42,498 nt of DNA from Muribaculaceae bacterium (GCA_016292745.1 JAEDFO010000017.1:1-42498); one strand, 5' to 3'. Positions 16,326 to 24,693 are shown, counted from the first letter of the stretch. Translations and numbers: made by a program. Notes: generated from the sequence alone by a model not told the origin.

Positions 16326-17654
16326 ATGGGAAAACTGATTGCCATAGTGGGACGCCCAAACGTGGGCAAGTCGACACTGTTTAACCGACTGACCCAGAGC
16401 CGCACCGCTATAGTTGACGACACTGCGGGCACCACCCGCGACCGCCAGTACGGCAAGGTTGACTGGGCGGGGAAGGAATACTCAATCGTCGACACAGGCG
16501 GATGGGTGGTTAATTCCGACGACATATTTGAAGAAGAAATCAATAAGCAGGTGAGCATAGCCATTGAGGAGGCCGACGTGATTCTCTTTGTGGTCGACGT
16601 GACCAACGGCGTCACCGACCTCGACGACCATGTGGCCGCCATACTGCGCCGCTCAACCAAGCCGGTGATTCTTGTCACCAACAAGGCCGACAACAGCCAG
16701 CTGCTGTACAACGCCGCCGAATTCTATTCGCTGGGGCTCGGCGACCCATACTCCATCTCGTCGATGACCGGATTCGGCACCGGCGACCTGCTCGACAAGA
16801 TTGCCGAGATGATGCCCGATGCCGACGACGATTCGTCGCTGTCCGACGAAATCGTACCCAACGTGCCGCGATTTGCCATCGTGGGCCGTCCTAACTCTGG
16901 AAAATCGTCGATTATCAACGCATTCATCGGCGAGGACCGCAACATCGTGACCAACATTGCCGGCACCACACGCGACAGCATATACACCCGATACAACAAG
17001 TTCGGATTCGACTTCTACCTGGTTGACACTGCCGGGATAAGAAAGAAAGGCAAGGTGAACGAAGACATTGAATACTATTCGGTGATTCGAAGCATCCGCG
17101 CCATCGAGAATTCCGACGTGTGCATCCTGATGATTGATGCCACCCGAGGAATTGAAGCTCAAGACGCCAACATATTCTCGCTCATCTCGAAGAACAAGAA
17201 GGGGTTGGTGGTGTGTGTCAACAAATGGGACATTGCCGCCGACAAGAGCGAGCGCGCCATAAAGCACTTTGAGGAGGCCATACGCAGCCGTTTCGCTCCG
17301 TTCACCGACTTTCCGATAGTGTTCACCTCGGCCATCACCAAGCAGCGCATTCACCGTGCTCTGGAAGAGGCGCAGAAGGTTTACGAGAACCGACATCGCA
17401 CCGTGCCCACCTCGAAGCTCAACACCGTGATGCAGGAGGCCATCGCCGCCTACCCGCCGCCAGCCAACAAGGGCAAGTATGTGAAAATCAAATACATCAC
17501 CATGCTCAAGGATGCGCGCATACCGTCGTTTGTGTTCTTCTGCAACTTGCCGCAATGGGTAAAGGAGCCGTATCGTAGATATCTCGAAAACAAGATACGA
17601 GAAAACTGGGAATTCCACGGCACACCAATCAACATTTTCATGCGCGAGAAATAG
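16326..17654 (+). CDS. der: Ribosome biogenesis GTPase Der (EngA)
   Basis: 442 residues with two tandem GTPase domains, which is diagnostic of Der. The first G1 loop is GRPNVGKST at residues 8-16 with DTAGTTRDR and VDTGGWV; the second is GRPNSGKSS near residue 187 with NIAGTTRDSIYT and VDTAGIRKK. A C-terminal KH-like domain follows (from about residue 355, with YVKIKYITMLKDARIPSFVFF). It acts in 50S subunit maturation in the cytosol. It is 97 nt downstream of era and followed by a long hairpin, so era-der probably form one unit. Pairing of era and der next to fabH is common in Bacteroidetes. Confidence 0.96.
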   Translation: MGKLIAIVGRPNVGKSTLFNRLTQSRTAIVDDTAGTTRDRQYGKVDWAGKEYSIVDTGGWVVNSDDIFEEEINKQVSIAIEEADVILFVVDVTNGVTDLDDHVAAILRRSTKPVILVTNKADNSQLLYNAAEFYSLGLGDPYSISSMTGFGTGDLLDKIAEMMPDADDDSSLSDEIVPNVPRFAIVGRPNSGKSSIINAFIGEDRNIVTNIAGTTRDSIYTRYNKFGFDFYLVDTAGIRKKGKVNEDIEYYSVIRSIRAIENSDVCILMIDATRGIEAQDANIFSLISKNKKGLVVCVNKWDIAADKSERAIKHFEEAIRSRFAPFTDFPIVFTSAITKQRIHRALEEAQKVYENRHRTVPTSKLNTVMQEAIAAYPPPANKGKYVKIKYITMLKDARIPSFVFFCNLPQWVKEPYRRYLENKIRENWEFHGTPINIFMREK

Positions 17655-17676
17655 CATTTCGCGCCAAAAAGCCCAT

Positions 17677-17716
17677 GCGAGCGCACCACGGCACCAAGCT
17701 GCCGCAGTGCGCTCGC
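17677..17716 (+). terminator. Hairpin terminator after der
   Basis: GCGAGCGCAC (17677-17686) pairs perfectly with GTGCGCTCGC (17707-17716). An inner CGGCA/TGCCG stem lengthens the structure. Only a short T-run (TTT) follows. Confidence 0.7.
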
Positions 17717-17811
17717 TTTGCATGTGGCCGTGATATGTTAGAAAATTTTAATTAGGGGCACCGACGGCAATGAAACGGGGCATTTTAGCGTTACTAATCA
17801 AACAAATGCAT

Positions 17812-17819
17812 TAACTTTG
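17812..17819 (+). promoter_or_regulatory. -7 box of the DUF2723 gene
   Basis: TAACTTTG, an exact TAnnTTTG match, about 120 nt before ATG 17939. No TTTG -33 box is visible at the usual spacing. The leader of about 113 nt is longer than for neighbouring genes. Confidence 0.5.
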
Positions 17820-17938
17820 CAGTTTGAAGCCAAGAAGCGCCGTGCGGCAGCCGATGGCAACAGCAAATCGGCACCACTACCCCACCGCCCGTGCGCATCG
17901 AGGCCCATCAACTAACAGTTACGCTCACACTAAAAGCG

Positions 17939-20900
17939 ATGAAAAAATACAATCAAATCAACAATGCACTGGGCTGGCTGATGTTTATCATAGCAGCAGC
18001 CACCTATCTGCTTACACTTGAGCCAACAGCCAGCTTCTGGGACTGTGGCGAGTTTATAGCGCAAGGCTACAAGCTTGAGGTCGGACACCCACCGGGCAAC
18101 CCGATATTCATGCTCGTGGCACGGTTCTTCATCAATTTCTCAAGCGACCCCAGCACAGTAGCCATCTGCGTGAACACCATGTCGGGATTGCTGAGTGCAG
18201 CCACCATCCTGCTGCTGTTCTGGACCATAACCAGCCTGGTGGAGCGATTGGTTCACCGTAAAGGCGGCGAGGAATACTCACTGGCCGAGATGCTGGTGAT
18301 ATTTGGCAGCGGTATAGTAGGCTCACTGGCCTACACCTGGAGCGATACGTTCTGGTTCTCGGCCGTTGAGGGCGAGGTGTATGCCTTCTCGTCGTTCTGC
18401 ACGGCATTGGTGTTCTGGCTCATTCTGAAATGGGAACGCCGCGCCGACGACCCCTCGTCGGACCGCTACCTGATACTTATAGCCTACGTTATCGGTATCT
18501 CGGTGGCCGTGCACCTGCTCAACCTGCTCTGTATCCCTGCCATCGTGCTGGTGTTCTATTACCGCAAGTGGACCAACACCAACGCCAAGGGATCGTTGCT
18601 GGCACTACTGGTGTCGTTCGGCATCATCGTGGCCATTCTATACGGCCTTGTGCCCGGATTCGTTAAGGTGGCACAATGGTTTGAGCTCGCTTGCGTCAAC
18701 ACCCTGGGCATGTCGTTCAATATGGGCGTACTCATCTACCTCATCCTCGACATAGCCCTCTACATATGGTGTATCTACGAGCTGTATCAACAGAACAGCC
18801 CCGCGCGTATCAAGATGTCGTTCCTGCTGAGCATATTCTTCTCGGGAATGCTGTTCATTGGCGACGGATGGCTTCTGCCGGTGCTTCTCACAGCGGCATT
18901 GGTGCTGTATCTGGCCAAGTTCTGCCCACGCATTCCGGTGCGCATATTCAACATAGTGATTATGAGCATCTTCGTGATTTTCATTGGCTATTCGTCGTAT
19001 GCGCTGATAATAATCCGCTCTACCGCCGACACCCCGATGGACCAGAACTCGCCCGACAACGTGTTTGCCCTGGCAAGCTACCTTAACCGCGAGCAATACG
19101 GGCAGCGTCCGTTGCTCTACGGCCAGACTTTCAACGCCCCGATTGTATACAAGGTTAAAGGCGACATACCTCGCCCCTACACCAAGACAGGCAAGAAACT
19201 CTACGAGAAAAAGGTGAAAGCCAGCCCCGACGAGCCCGACCGTTATGAATTTACCGGCTACGAAGAGACCTACGTTACATCGCCGGAACTCGATATGCTG
19301 TTCCCCCGCATGTACGATGGCACGTTTGCCTCACAATACCAGGAATGGATAGGCATGAAAGGCACTCAGGTGAAAGCCACCACACGCATCGACGCCGACG
19401 GCAACACCATCGAGACCCGCACATGCATAAAACCTTCTTTCGCCGAGAACCTTCAGTTCTTCTTTGATTATCAGCTTAACTACATGTACTGGCGCTACTT
19501 CATGTGGAACTTCGCCGGCCGCCAGAACGACATCCAAGGCAGCGGCGAACTCAACCACGGCAACTGGATTTCGGGCATTCCGTTTATCGACAATCCACGC
19601 CTTGGCGACCAGTCGCTCCTGCCCGACGACCTGGGCAAGGGCAACCGCGGCCACAACGTGTTCTATCTGCTGCCTCTGCTGCTCGGCATCATCGGCTTGC
19701 TATGGCAGGCTTATGCCGGCAAAAAAGGCATCGAGCAGTTCTGGGTTATCTTCTGGCTCTTCTTCATGACAGGCCTCGCAATTGTGATTTACCTTAACCA
19801 AACCCCATCGCAGCCTCGCGAACGTGACTATGCATTCGCAGGCTCGTTCTACGCTTTCGCCATATGGATTGGCATGGGTGTAGCCGGGCTGTGGCGTCTG
19901 GCTGTAATGGCCATGAACCGCAAGGACAAGGCTCACGACTCCGACACCTCGTTTGTGCCCGCCTTTATCGCTGTTGCTATCGGCATCATCGTGCCGCTGC
20001 AGATGGTGAGCCAGACCTGGGACGACCACGACCGCTCCGGACGATATGCCTGCCGCGACTTCGGCATGAACTATCTTAGCGGTGTAGGCGACCACGGCAT
20101 AATATTCACCAACGGCGACAACGACACCTTCCCGCTGTGGTATGCCCAAGAGGTGGAAGGCTATCGCACCGACGTCCGCGTGGTTAACCTGTCGTACCTC
20201 TCAACAAGCTGGTATATCGACCAGATGCGCCGAGCTTCGTACGAAAGCGAGCCGCTGACAATGCTCTCCGAGCCTTCAACTTTTGCCTACAGCGAACGCC
20301 AGTATAACTACTTCATCGAACCCGACGAAACTCCGGTGCCCGCGCTGGAATCGCTCAAGCAACTCTACGGCCCCGACTACAAGAACAACGACTGGCACCT
20401 GCCAATGATGAACCATCCGGTGATGTATATCCCTGTCGACAAGGAATCGGTGGTGAAGAATGGCATCGTGGCAGCCGATGAAGGCCAGCTGCTCGAAGAC
20501 CGAATCGAACTCGATATGCTCCACGAGAAATATACATCGAGCGACGGTGCAATGAGCTCGAGCAAGGTGTCGACCATCGACATCATCGCATCAAACGCTG
20601 CCGAAGGCTGGAAACGCCCCGTTTACTTCGCCATGACAGTGCCCGACCGCTACTACATTGGCCTCGACCCATATATGCGCCTCACCGGCATCACATACGA
20701 GGTTACCCCAATTCTGTCCGAGCCACCAACCCACAGCGAATATGGCGTGAACACCGACCGCATGTATGAAACCGTTACCACCAAATTCCGCTGGGGCGGC
20801 CTCGACGTGAAGCCCGACCAACGCGCTCCTTACGTCGACGAAACCGTGGGCCGAATGATTACCACCCATCGCTCGGCTCTGCTCGACCTTACCAACGGCC

Positions 20901-21403
20901 TCATCGAAGAGGGTGTGATAGTGAAGGCTGAAGTCGACTCGGCATCTGTACCGATGTCGGAAGCCGACCGCGAGAAATTTACCGCATTCAGCAACGACCG
21001 ATTCGAGCGCGCACGCAACGTGCTTACCCTGATGGACGAGAAACTGCCTACTCGCGTTTACCCATACAGCATCCAGATGGGCTATATGGTAGCCAACGCC
21101 TACCTCGACCTCGGGCATATCACCGGTAACGAGCCCGACACCAAGAAAGGCAAGGAAGTGCTCGTGGCTGAAATTATGCGCTACGCCCAATATATGCGCT
21201 ACTACCAAAACCTGTCGATGAGCGACTACAACCGCCTGACTCGCAACGACTGGTATATCCGCACATCTTATCTGCCTGGCTTGCTCAGCCTATACGGCTC
21301 GGTTGCCACAGCCGAAGAGTATAAGGACATCTGGAACAAAGTGGCTGAATCAGGCGTAAACGTGCAAGAAATAATGCAGCGCCTCACCAAGGACAGCGAA
21401 TAA
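17939..21403 (+). CDS. DUF2723 family large membrane protein (GT-C/PMT-like)
   Basis: 1154 residues. The N-terminal part has roughly ten or more membrane helices and the motif SFWDCGEFIAQGYKLEVGHPPGNP near residue 32. There the acidic residues and HPPG resemble the catalytic first periplasmic loop of protein O-mannosyltransferase-like GT-C enzymes. More helices occur around residues 570-690. The C-terminal 450 residues are soluble and probably periplasmic, with GDNDTFPLWYAQEVEGYRTD. GT-C enzymes transfer sugars from lipid-phosphate carriers; the acceptor here is unknown. Bacteroidetes O-glycosylate many exported proteins, so such a role is plausible inference. ATG 17939 gives MKKYNQINNALGWLMF, which fits the family. 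It is a single-gene unit ended by a hairpin at 21426-21458. Confidence 0.8.
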   Translation: MKKYNQINNALGWLMFIIAAATYLLTLEPTASFWDCGEFIAQGYKLEVGHPPGNPIFMLVARFFINFSSDPSTVAICVNTMSGLLSAATILLLFWTITSLVERLVHRKGGEEYSLAEMLVIFGSGIVGSLAYTWSDTFWFSAVEGEVYAFSSFCTALVFWLILKWERRADDPSSDRYLILIAYVIGISVAVHLLNLLCIPAIVLVFYYRKWTNTNAKGSLLALLVSFGIIVAILYGLVPGFVKVAQWFELACVNTLGMSFNMGVLIYLILDIALYIWCIYELYQQNSPARIKMSFLLSIFFSGMLFIGDGWLLPVLLTAALVLYLAKFCPRIPVRIFNIVIMSIFVIFIGYSSYALIIIRSTADTPMDQNSPDNVFALASYLNREQYGQRPLLYGQTFNAPIVYKVKGDIPRPYTKTGKKLYEKKVKASPDEPDRYEFTGYEETYVTSPELDMLFPRMYDGTFASQYQEWIGMKGTQVKATTRIDADGNTIETRTCIKPSFAENLQFFFDYQLNYMYWRYFMWNFAGRQNDIQGSGELNHGNWISGIPFIDNPRLGDQSLLPDDLGKGNRGHNVFYLLPLLLGIIGLLWQAYAGKKGIEQFWVIFWLFFMTGLAIVIYLNQTPSQPRERDYAFAGSFYAFAIWIGMGVAGLWRLAVMAMNRKDKAHDSDTSFVPAFIAVAIGIIVPLQMVSQTWDDHDRSGRYACRDFGMNYLSGVGDHGIIFTNGDNDTFPLWYAQEVEGYRTDVRVVNLSYLSTSWYIDQMRRASYESEPLTMLSEPSTFAYSERQYNYFIEPDETPVPALESLKQLYGPDYKNNDWHLPMMNHPVMYIPVDKESVVKNGIVAADEGQLLEDRIELDMLHEKYTSSDGAMSSSKVSTIDIIASNAAEGWKRPVYFAMTVPDRYYIGLDPYMRLTGITYEVTPILSEPPTHSEYGVNTDRMYETVTTKFRWGGLDVKPDQRAPYVDETVGRMITTHRSALLDLTNGLIEEGVIVKAEVDSASVPMSEADREKFTAFSNDRFERARNVLTLMDEKLPTRVYPYSIQMGYMVANAYLDLGHITGNEPDTKKGKEVLVAEIMRYAQYMRYYQNLSMSDYNRLTRNDWYIRTSYLPGLLSLYGSVATAEEYKDIWNKVAESGVNVQEIMQRLTKDSE

Positions 21404-21425
21404 ACATTTCAATACACCCTACCGC

Positions 21426-21458
21426 AGCCGTGCACCCCTCCACCGGGGCTGCACGGCT
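21426..21458. terminator. Hairpin terminator after DUF2723 gene, probably bidirectional
   Basis: AGCCGTGCA (21426-21434) pairs with TGCACGGCT (21450-21458), and CCCC pairs with GGGG inside, with one bulged C. It would also stop leftward transcription from the promoter at 21494-21487. Confidence 0.7.
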
Positions 21459-21486
21459 CGCTGTATATGCCCCTTTCAAACATCGA

Positions 21487-21660
21487 CAAAATTACCACCC
21501 AAAACCACCGCTCGCATTGCGAAAACCGCCACAAGCGCCAAACAGCTTTTCGCACGCCACGCCTGAGGAATAATCGGGCAAACTATCGGCCGATGTATTG
21601 CATCTGCAGGAGTGGCGGTTTTAGCAATGTAACGGGTGGCGGTTTTGGGTGGTAATTTTG
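21487..21660. repeat. Inverted-repeat element with outward-facing promoters
   Basis: The left arm (21487-21532) and the reverse complement of the right arm (21660-21612) agree at 42 of 46 aligned positions with one 3-nt gap. Both begin CAAAATTACCACCCAAAACC, identical over 20 nt. Each arm contains a GTGGCGGTTTT[C/A]GCAA motif on the strand pointing outward. These are followed after 22 nt (left) or 25 nt (right) by TAATTTTG, an exact -7 box. The 79-nt core has no coding potential. It could be a MITE-like element, a divergent promoter for two small RNAs, or a regulator-binding platform. Confidence 0.7.
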
Positions 21661-21665
21661 TAGTG

Positions 21666-21718
21666 TTGGGATGACTCTCAGCCCGGAGGGTCGCTAATTG
21701 ACGGGGTTAGCGCTTTTC
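21666..21718 (+). ncRNA. Candidate small RNA with two stem-loops
   Basis: Downstream of the TAATTTTG box (21653-21660), a transcript starting near 21666 would fold into two hairpins. The first is GACTCTC/GAGGGTC (21673-21692, loop AGCCCG). The second is CGCTAA/TTAGCG (21692-21712, loop TTGACGGGG), followed by CTTTTC, a weak terminator tail. The predicted RNA is about 50 nt and antisense to the last codons of the acyltransferase gene. It is a prediction from structure and promoter only. Confidence 0.35.
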
Positions 21719-22540
21719 GGGGGCGAGGGCATACACGCGGCGGCGTATCTCGGCGGCCCACTGCATCGGGGTGAGGCTGTCGTCGAGGCTGTCGACGGCT
21801 ATCGGCTGACCGAAGCGGATGGCAAAGCGGCTGCCACGCGCCTTGAACATCTCGCGCGGGAGCAACATCATCTCAATGTTGAACTTAATGCCGAGCTTGC
21901 GGCGCCAACGGGCAAAGCGGTAGAAGAACCGCGAATTGTGGCCGTCGAAATACATTGGTACGATGGTGCGGCCATAGCGACGGGCATCGTCGACAAACGA
22001 TTTTTTCCAACCGAGGTCCTCGATTACACGGCCATGGGTGTTACGCGAGCACAATCCGGCAGGAAATGTTGCCACGGCATCGTCGCTGTTCATGGCGTGC
22101 TCAATTATCCGGGCATACTGACGACTCTGGCGGCCATGCTTGTTAACCGGCAGAAACACCTCGCGCAGCGGCGGGATGGCCATCAGCAGGTCGTTGACCA
22201 TGAAATGGAAATGCCCTTTGTAGCGGTTGCCGAGCAGCGATATGTATGCCACGCCGTCCAATCCGCCCAGCGGGTGGTTCGACACGAATAGCAGCCGCGA
22301 GGTGTCGGTGGGGATGTTCTCCTCGCCCGTCACTTCGACCACTACATTTAGGTCGTGGAGCATAGCGTCGGCAAAATCGGTGGCCGACTTGTCGCCATGG
22401 CGGCTGAGCAGGTCGTTAAGCTGGTCCTGGCAGATGGTGTGGCTGAGCCAGTTAATCAGGAACCGCGGAATATAGCGATAGTGCCGCGGCAAGCGTTGCC
22501 GCAGCACTTTATCGACATTTATTTGCAATGGTTCGGGCAT
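21707..22540 (-). CDS. Lysophospholipid/amino-lipid acyltransferase (PlsC-like, hemolysin-related)
   Basis: 277 residues. The acyltransferase signature appears as LLFVSNHPLGGLDGVAYI near residue 85. The HPLGGLD spacing (His and Asp separated by five residues) is that of the hemolysin-like/OlsA-GlsA branch rather than the classic HX4D of PlsC. A second block, ATFPAGLCSR, matches the glycerophosphate acyltransferase EGTRS-type region with a Pro-Ala-Gly variant. Such enzymes place a fatty acyl chain on a lyso-lipid. In Bacteroides a related protein (GlsA) makes glycine lipids, and that is one candidate role here, not established. Associated with the inner membrane. It starts 12 nt after metK and is therefore likely co-transcribed. 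The stop codon is inside a small hairpin. Confidence 0.75.
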   Translation of the reverse strand: MPEPLQINVDKVLRQRLPRHYRYIPRFLINWLSHTICQDQLNDLLSRHGDKSATDFADAMLHDLNVVVEVTGEENIPTDTSRLLFVSNHPLGGLDGVAYISLLGNRYKGHFHFMVNDLLMAIPPLREVFLPVNKHGRQSRQYARIIEHAMNSDDAVATFPAGLCSRNTHGRVIEDLGWKKSFVDDARRYGRTIVPMYFDGHNSRFFYRFARWRRKLGIKFNIEMMLLPREMFKARGSRFAIRFGQPIAVDSLDDSLTPMQWAAEIRRRVYALAPEKR

Positions 22541-22552
22541 CGGCAGCGATGG

Positions 22553-23851
22553 TTATTTTATGCCGAAGTCGCGGCGGATGGCATCAACATAGTCGAGTTC
22601 CTCCCAAGTGAAGAGGCGCACGGTGACGGTCTTTTCGCCCTCGTACTTCGACGAATAGTGCTTGGTCACCGTTTCGGGCTGACGGCCCACGTGGCCATAG
22701 GCTGCAGTTTCCTCATATATAGGGTTGCGAAGCTTCAAACGATTCTCGATAGCGCTTGGGCGCATATCGAATAAGGCGTTGAGACGCTCGGCAATCTCGG
22801 CATCGCTCATCTCGACGTGGGCAGTGCCATAGGTGTTGACATACATGCTCACCGGGCGTGCCACACCGATAGCGTATGCCACCTGCACAAGGATTTCGTC
22901 GGCAATGCCGGCAGCCACAGCGTTCTTGGCAATGTGGCGCGCAGCATAGGCAGCCGAACGGTCGACCTTCGAGGGGTCCTTGCCCGAGAATGCACCGCCA
23001 CCATGGGCGCCCTTGCCACCATAAGTGTCGACGATAATCTTGCGGCCGGTGAGACCTGTATCGCCATGAGGGCCACCGATAACAAATTTTCCGGTAGGAT
23101 TGACATGAAGAATCAGACGGTCGTCGAACATCGTCTGGATGGCCTGCGGCAGTTGAGCCTTCACGCGCGGAATAAGTATGTTGGCCACATCGGCCTTGAT
23201 AGTGTCGAGCATCTGGCTGTCGGCAGCGTCGATGTCGGCCTTCGAATCAGATGCCGGGACAATGAACTCGTCGTGTTGGGTGCTGATAACTATTGTGTGG
23301 ATACGCTCAGGCTTGTTGGTGACACCATTATACTCCACGGTCACCTGGCTCTTCGAGTCGGGACGCAGATAGGTCATCACCTTGCCTTCGCGGCGAATGG
23401 CAGCCAGCTCGCGCAGCAGCATGTGCGACAGGTCGATGCTCAGCGGCATATAGTTCGACGTCTCGTTGCAGGCATATCCAAACATCATGCCCTGGTCGCC
23501 GGCTCCCTGTTCCTCGGCAATTTCGCGCTCCACGCCGCGGTTTATGTCGGCGCTCTGCTCGTGCAGAGCCGAGAGCACGCCGCACGAGTCGGCATCAAAC
23601 TTGTATTCGCTGCGGTTGTAGCCAATACGGTTAATCACACGGCGAGTGACATCCATCAGGTCGATGTAGCTCCCCGATTTAACTTCTCCGGCAATCACCA
23701 CCTGGCCGGTGGTAACAAGTGTTTCGCATGCCACTTTCGACGAAGGGTCGTAAGCCATGAACTCGTCGAGGATAGCGTCGCTGATTTGGTCGGCAACCTT
23801 GTCGGGATGCCCTTCCGAAACAGATTCGGATGTGAAAAGATAATTCTTCAT
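22553..23851 (-). CDS. metK: S-adenosylmethionine synthetase
   Basis: 432 residues from ATG 23851; an in-frame ATG three codons upstream (23860) is also possible. The product makes SAM from methionine and ATP in the cytosol. Landmarks are TSESVSEGHPDKVADQISDA at the N-terminus, GAGDQGMMFGYA (ATP-binding hexapeptide region) near residue 118, GGPHGDTGLTGRKI, and GGGAFSGKDPSKVDRSAAY (the phosphate-binding loop). It is slightly longer than the E. coli enzyme (384), as usual in Bacteroidetes. It heads a two-gene unit with the acyltransferase. The leader contains a terminator-like hairpin ending 12-21 nt before the start codon, suggesting possible attenuation. Confidence 0.96.
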   Translation of the reverse strand: MKNYLFTSESVSEGHPDKVADQISDAILDEFMAYDPSSKVACETLVTTGQVVIAGEVKSGSYIDLMDVTRRVINRIGYNRSEYKFDADSCGVLSALHEQSADINRGVEREIAEEQGAGDQGMMFGYACNETSNYMPLSIDLSHMLLRELAAIRREGKVMTYLRPDSKSQVTVEYNGVTNKPERIHTIVISTQHDEFIVPASDSKADIDAADSQMLDTIKADVANILIPRVKAQLPQAIQTMFDDRLILHVNPTGKFVIGGPHGDTGLTGRKIIVDTYGGKGAHGGGAFSGKDPSKVDRSAAYAARHIAKNAVAAGIADEILVQVAYAIGVARPVSMYVNTYGTAHVEMSDAEIAERLNALFDMRPSAIENRLKLRNPIYEETAAYGHVGRQPETVTKHYSSKYEGEKTVTVRLFTWEELDYVDAIRRDFGIK

Positions 23852-23872
23852 TTTTTCCATGTTTTTGCGTGG

Positions 23873-23935
23873 AAAAAATGCTAATGCGTCGCGATGAATT
23901 CAGTTGGGATTGGTAACGCAGTTTTAGCATTTTTT
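23873..23935 (-). promoter_or_regulatory. Terminator-like hairpin in the metK leader
   Basis: On the minus strand AAAAAATGCTAA (23935-23924) pairs with TTAGCATTTTTT (23884-23873). After a 3-nt bulge TGCGT pairs with ACGCA, enclosing a 26-nt loop. The 3' arm ends in six T residues, like an intrinsic terminator, and ends 12 nt before ATG 23860. An upstream ATGTGG/CCACAT hairpin (about 23967-23936) is a possible alternative structure. No known SAM riboswitch consensus was recognised. Confidence 0.5.
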
Positions 23936-23979
23936 TATGTGGTTGCAAGCAGCCAAATTTTTCCACATATTTCAGGCCA

Positions 23980-24010
23980 CAAAATTACAACAAATAGCCG
24001 GCATTGCCAA
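23980..24010 (-). promoter_or_regulatory. metK promoter
   Basis: On the minus strand TTG (24010-24008) and TAATTTTG (23987-23980) are 20 nt apart. The predicted start gives a leader of about 110-120 nt, long for this genome. Confidence 0.65.
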
Positions 24011-24312
24011 CTCCCCGCCCCATAATTTTCATCACCCACACCAAAGACAGCTCTTGCAAGCACATTTGCACGATTCTCAACTGTTTCAGTAAAACAGTTC
24101 GCAAAGCAAGCTGCGCTCAATAGCCACGCAGCAGAAATGCCATATCATTGATAATTAGTGCTAAATTTCCGATTGAGCTCCACTTTTTCAAGGGAGTTTT
24201 TCGCAAAAAATCTCATCTTCATAACCACTGAGGCCACAATTTATGGGCATAAAACGATGTCTCGACAGGCAACTATGCCCGTCGTAATATGCACAGCTAT
24301 TATATGAAAGAA

Positions 24313-24618
24313 TTATGCCGTTTCGAGAGCATGGGCAAGTGCGCGGGCAAGCTGGTCGGGACAGCTGGTACGCTTGCCGCCACAGTCGATACCTCGCAGG
24401 CGAGCAATGGCATCGGCCACCTTCATACCCTGGCACAAGGCACCGATTCCAAGCAGATTGCCTTGGCAGCCGCCTTCGAACGCCACACTGCGGATTACGT
24501 CGGATTCAAGGATAATGTTGATTTGCACCGAGCACACTGCACGGCAGGTTGCTACAGCGATTTTGCGCATCGTTCCTTCGGTGCGGTCGCTCAATATCTT
24601 TACGTCGTATATGTCCAT
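24313..24618 (-). CDS. TSCPD domain protein (TIGR03905-like)
   Basis: 101 residues. The product carries the family motif TSCPD near residue 85 (CGGKRTSCPDQLARAL). Earlier conserved cysteines lie in ATCRAVCS and in FEGGCQGNLLGI, together giving a likely metal- or nucleotide-binding site. The TSCPD domain also occurs at the C-terminus of class II ribonucleotide reductases, where it resembles a zinc-binding segment; the stand-alone protein has no assigned function. ATG 24618 was chosen because the upstream extension is unrelated sequence and because the TATTTTTG box (24633-24626) puts the transcription start almost at the ATG. The mRNA may thus be leaderless. It is divergent from cvpA. Confidence 0.8.
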   Translation of the reverse strand: MDIYDVKILSDRTEGTMRKIAVATCRAVCSVQINIILESDVIRSVAFEGGCQGNLLGIGALCQGMKVADAIARLRGIDCGGKRTSCPDQLARALAHALETA

Positions 24619-24625
24619 AGTGATG

Positions 24626-24633
24626 CAAAAATA
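24626..24633 (-). promoter_or_regulatory. -7 box of the TSCPD gene, near-leaderless
   Basis: Minus-strand TATTTTTG fits TAnnTTTG. It ends only 7 nt before ATG 24618, so the transcript would have almost no leader. Confidence 0.45.
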
Positions 24634-24693
24634 GCTGATATTTTCCGATAATCCGCCCACCGCGGGGCAAAAAGGGGTGAAAAAGTTGAGGCA

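Larger units (their letters stand above)
21404..21706. other. Intergenic region with hairpins and a 174-bp inverted-repeat element
   Basis: 303 nt with no protein gene I can support. From left to right it holds a hairpin terminator, an inverted repeat whose arms each carry a 16-bp motif and an outward TAATTTTG box, and two small stem-loops before the end of the acyltransferase gene. Details are in the separate entries. Confidence 0.7.
23852..24312. other. 461-nt intergenic region: metK leader and unassigned DNA
   Basis: The left 140 nt are the metK promoter and leader. The rest has no coding frame I can support. It contains an AACTGTTT/AAACAGTT hairpin at 24079-24099, a GCTGCG/CGCAGC inverted repeat near 24110-24131, and GGGCATA/TATGCCC (24245-24251 and 24274-24280), which may end the TSCPD transcript. 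A near-consensus box, TAATTTTC, lies at about 24022 on the plus strand, so an unrecognised small RNA is possible. Confidence 0.5.

Noticed and set aside
16653..17723. 356-codon minus-strand frame opposite der
   Set aside because: Antisense shadow with no domain similarity.
22817..23884. 355-codon plus-strand frame opposite metK
   Set aside because: Mirror of the metK codons; overlaps the whole of a certain gene and starts without a promoter.
23861..23990. Known SAM riboswitch upstream of metK
   Set aside because: The conserved cores of SAM-I and SAM-II as I know them are not present; only a terminator-like hairpin is supported.
24181..24230. Another copy of the 16-bp promoter motif (TTTTTCGCAA near 24196-24205)
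   Set aside because: Only the 3' half matches and no -7 box follows at 21-25 nt.
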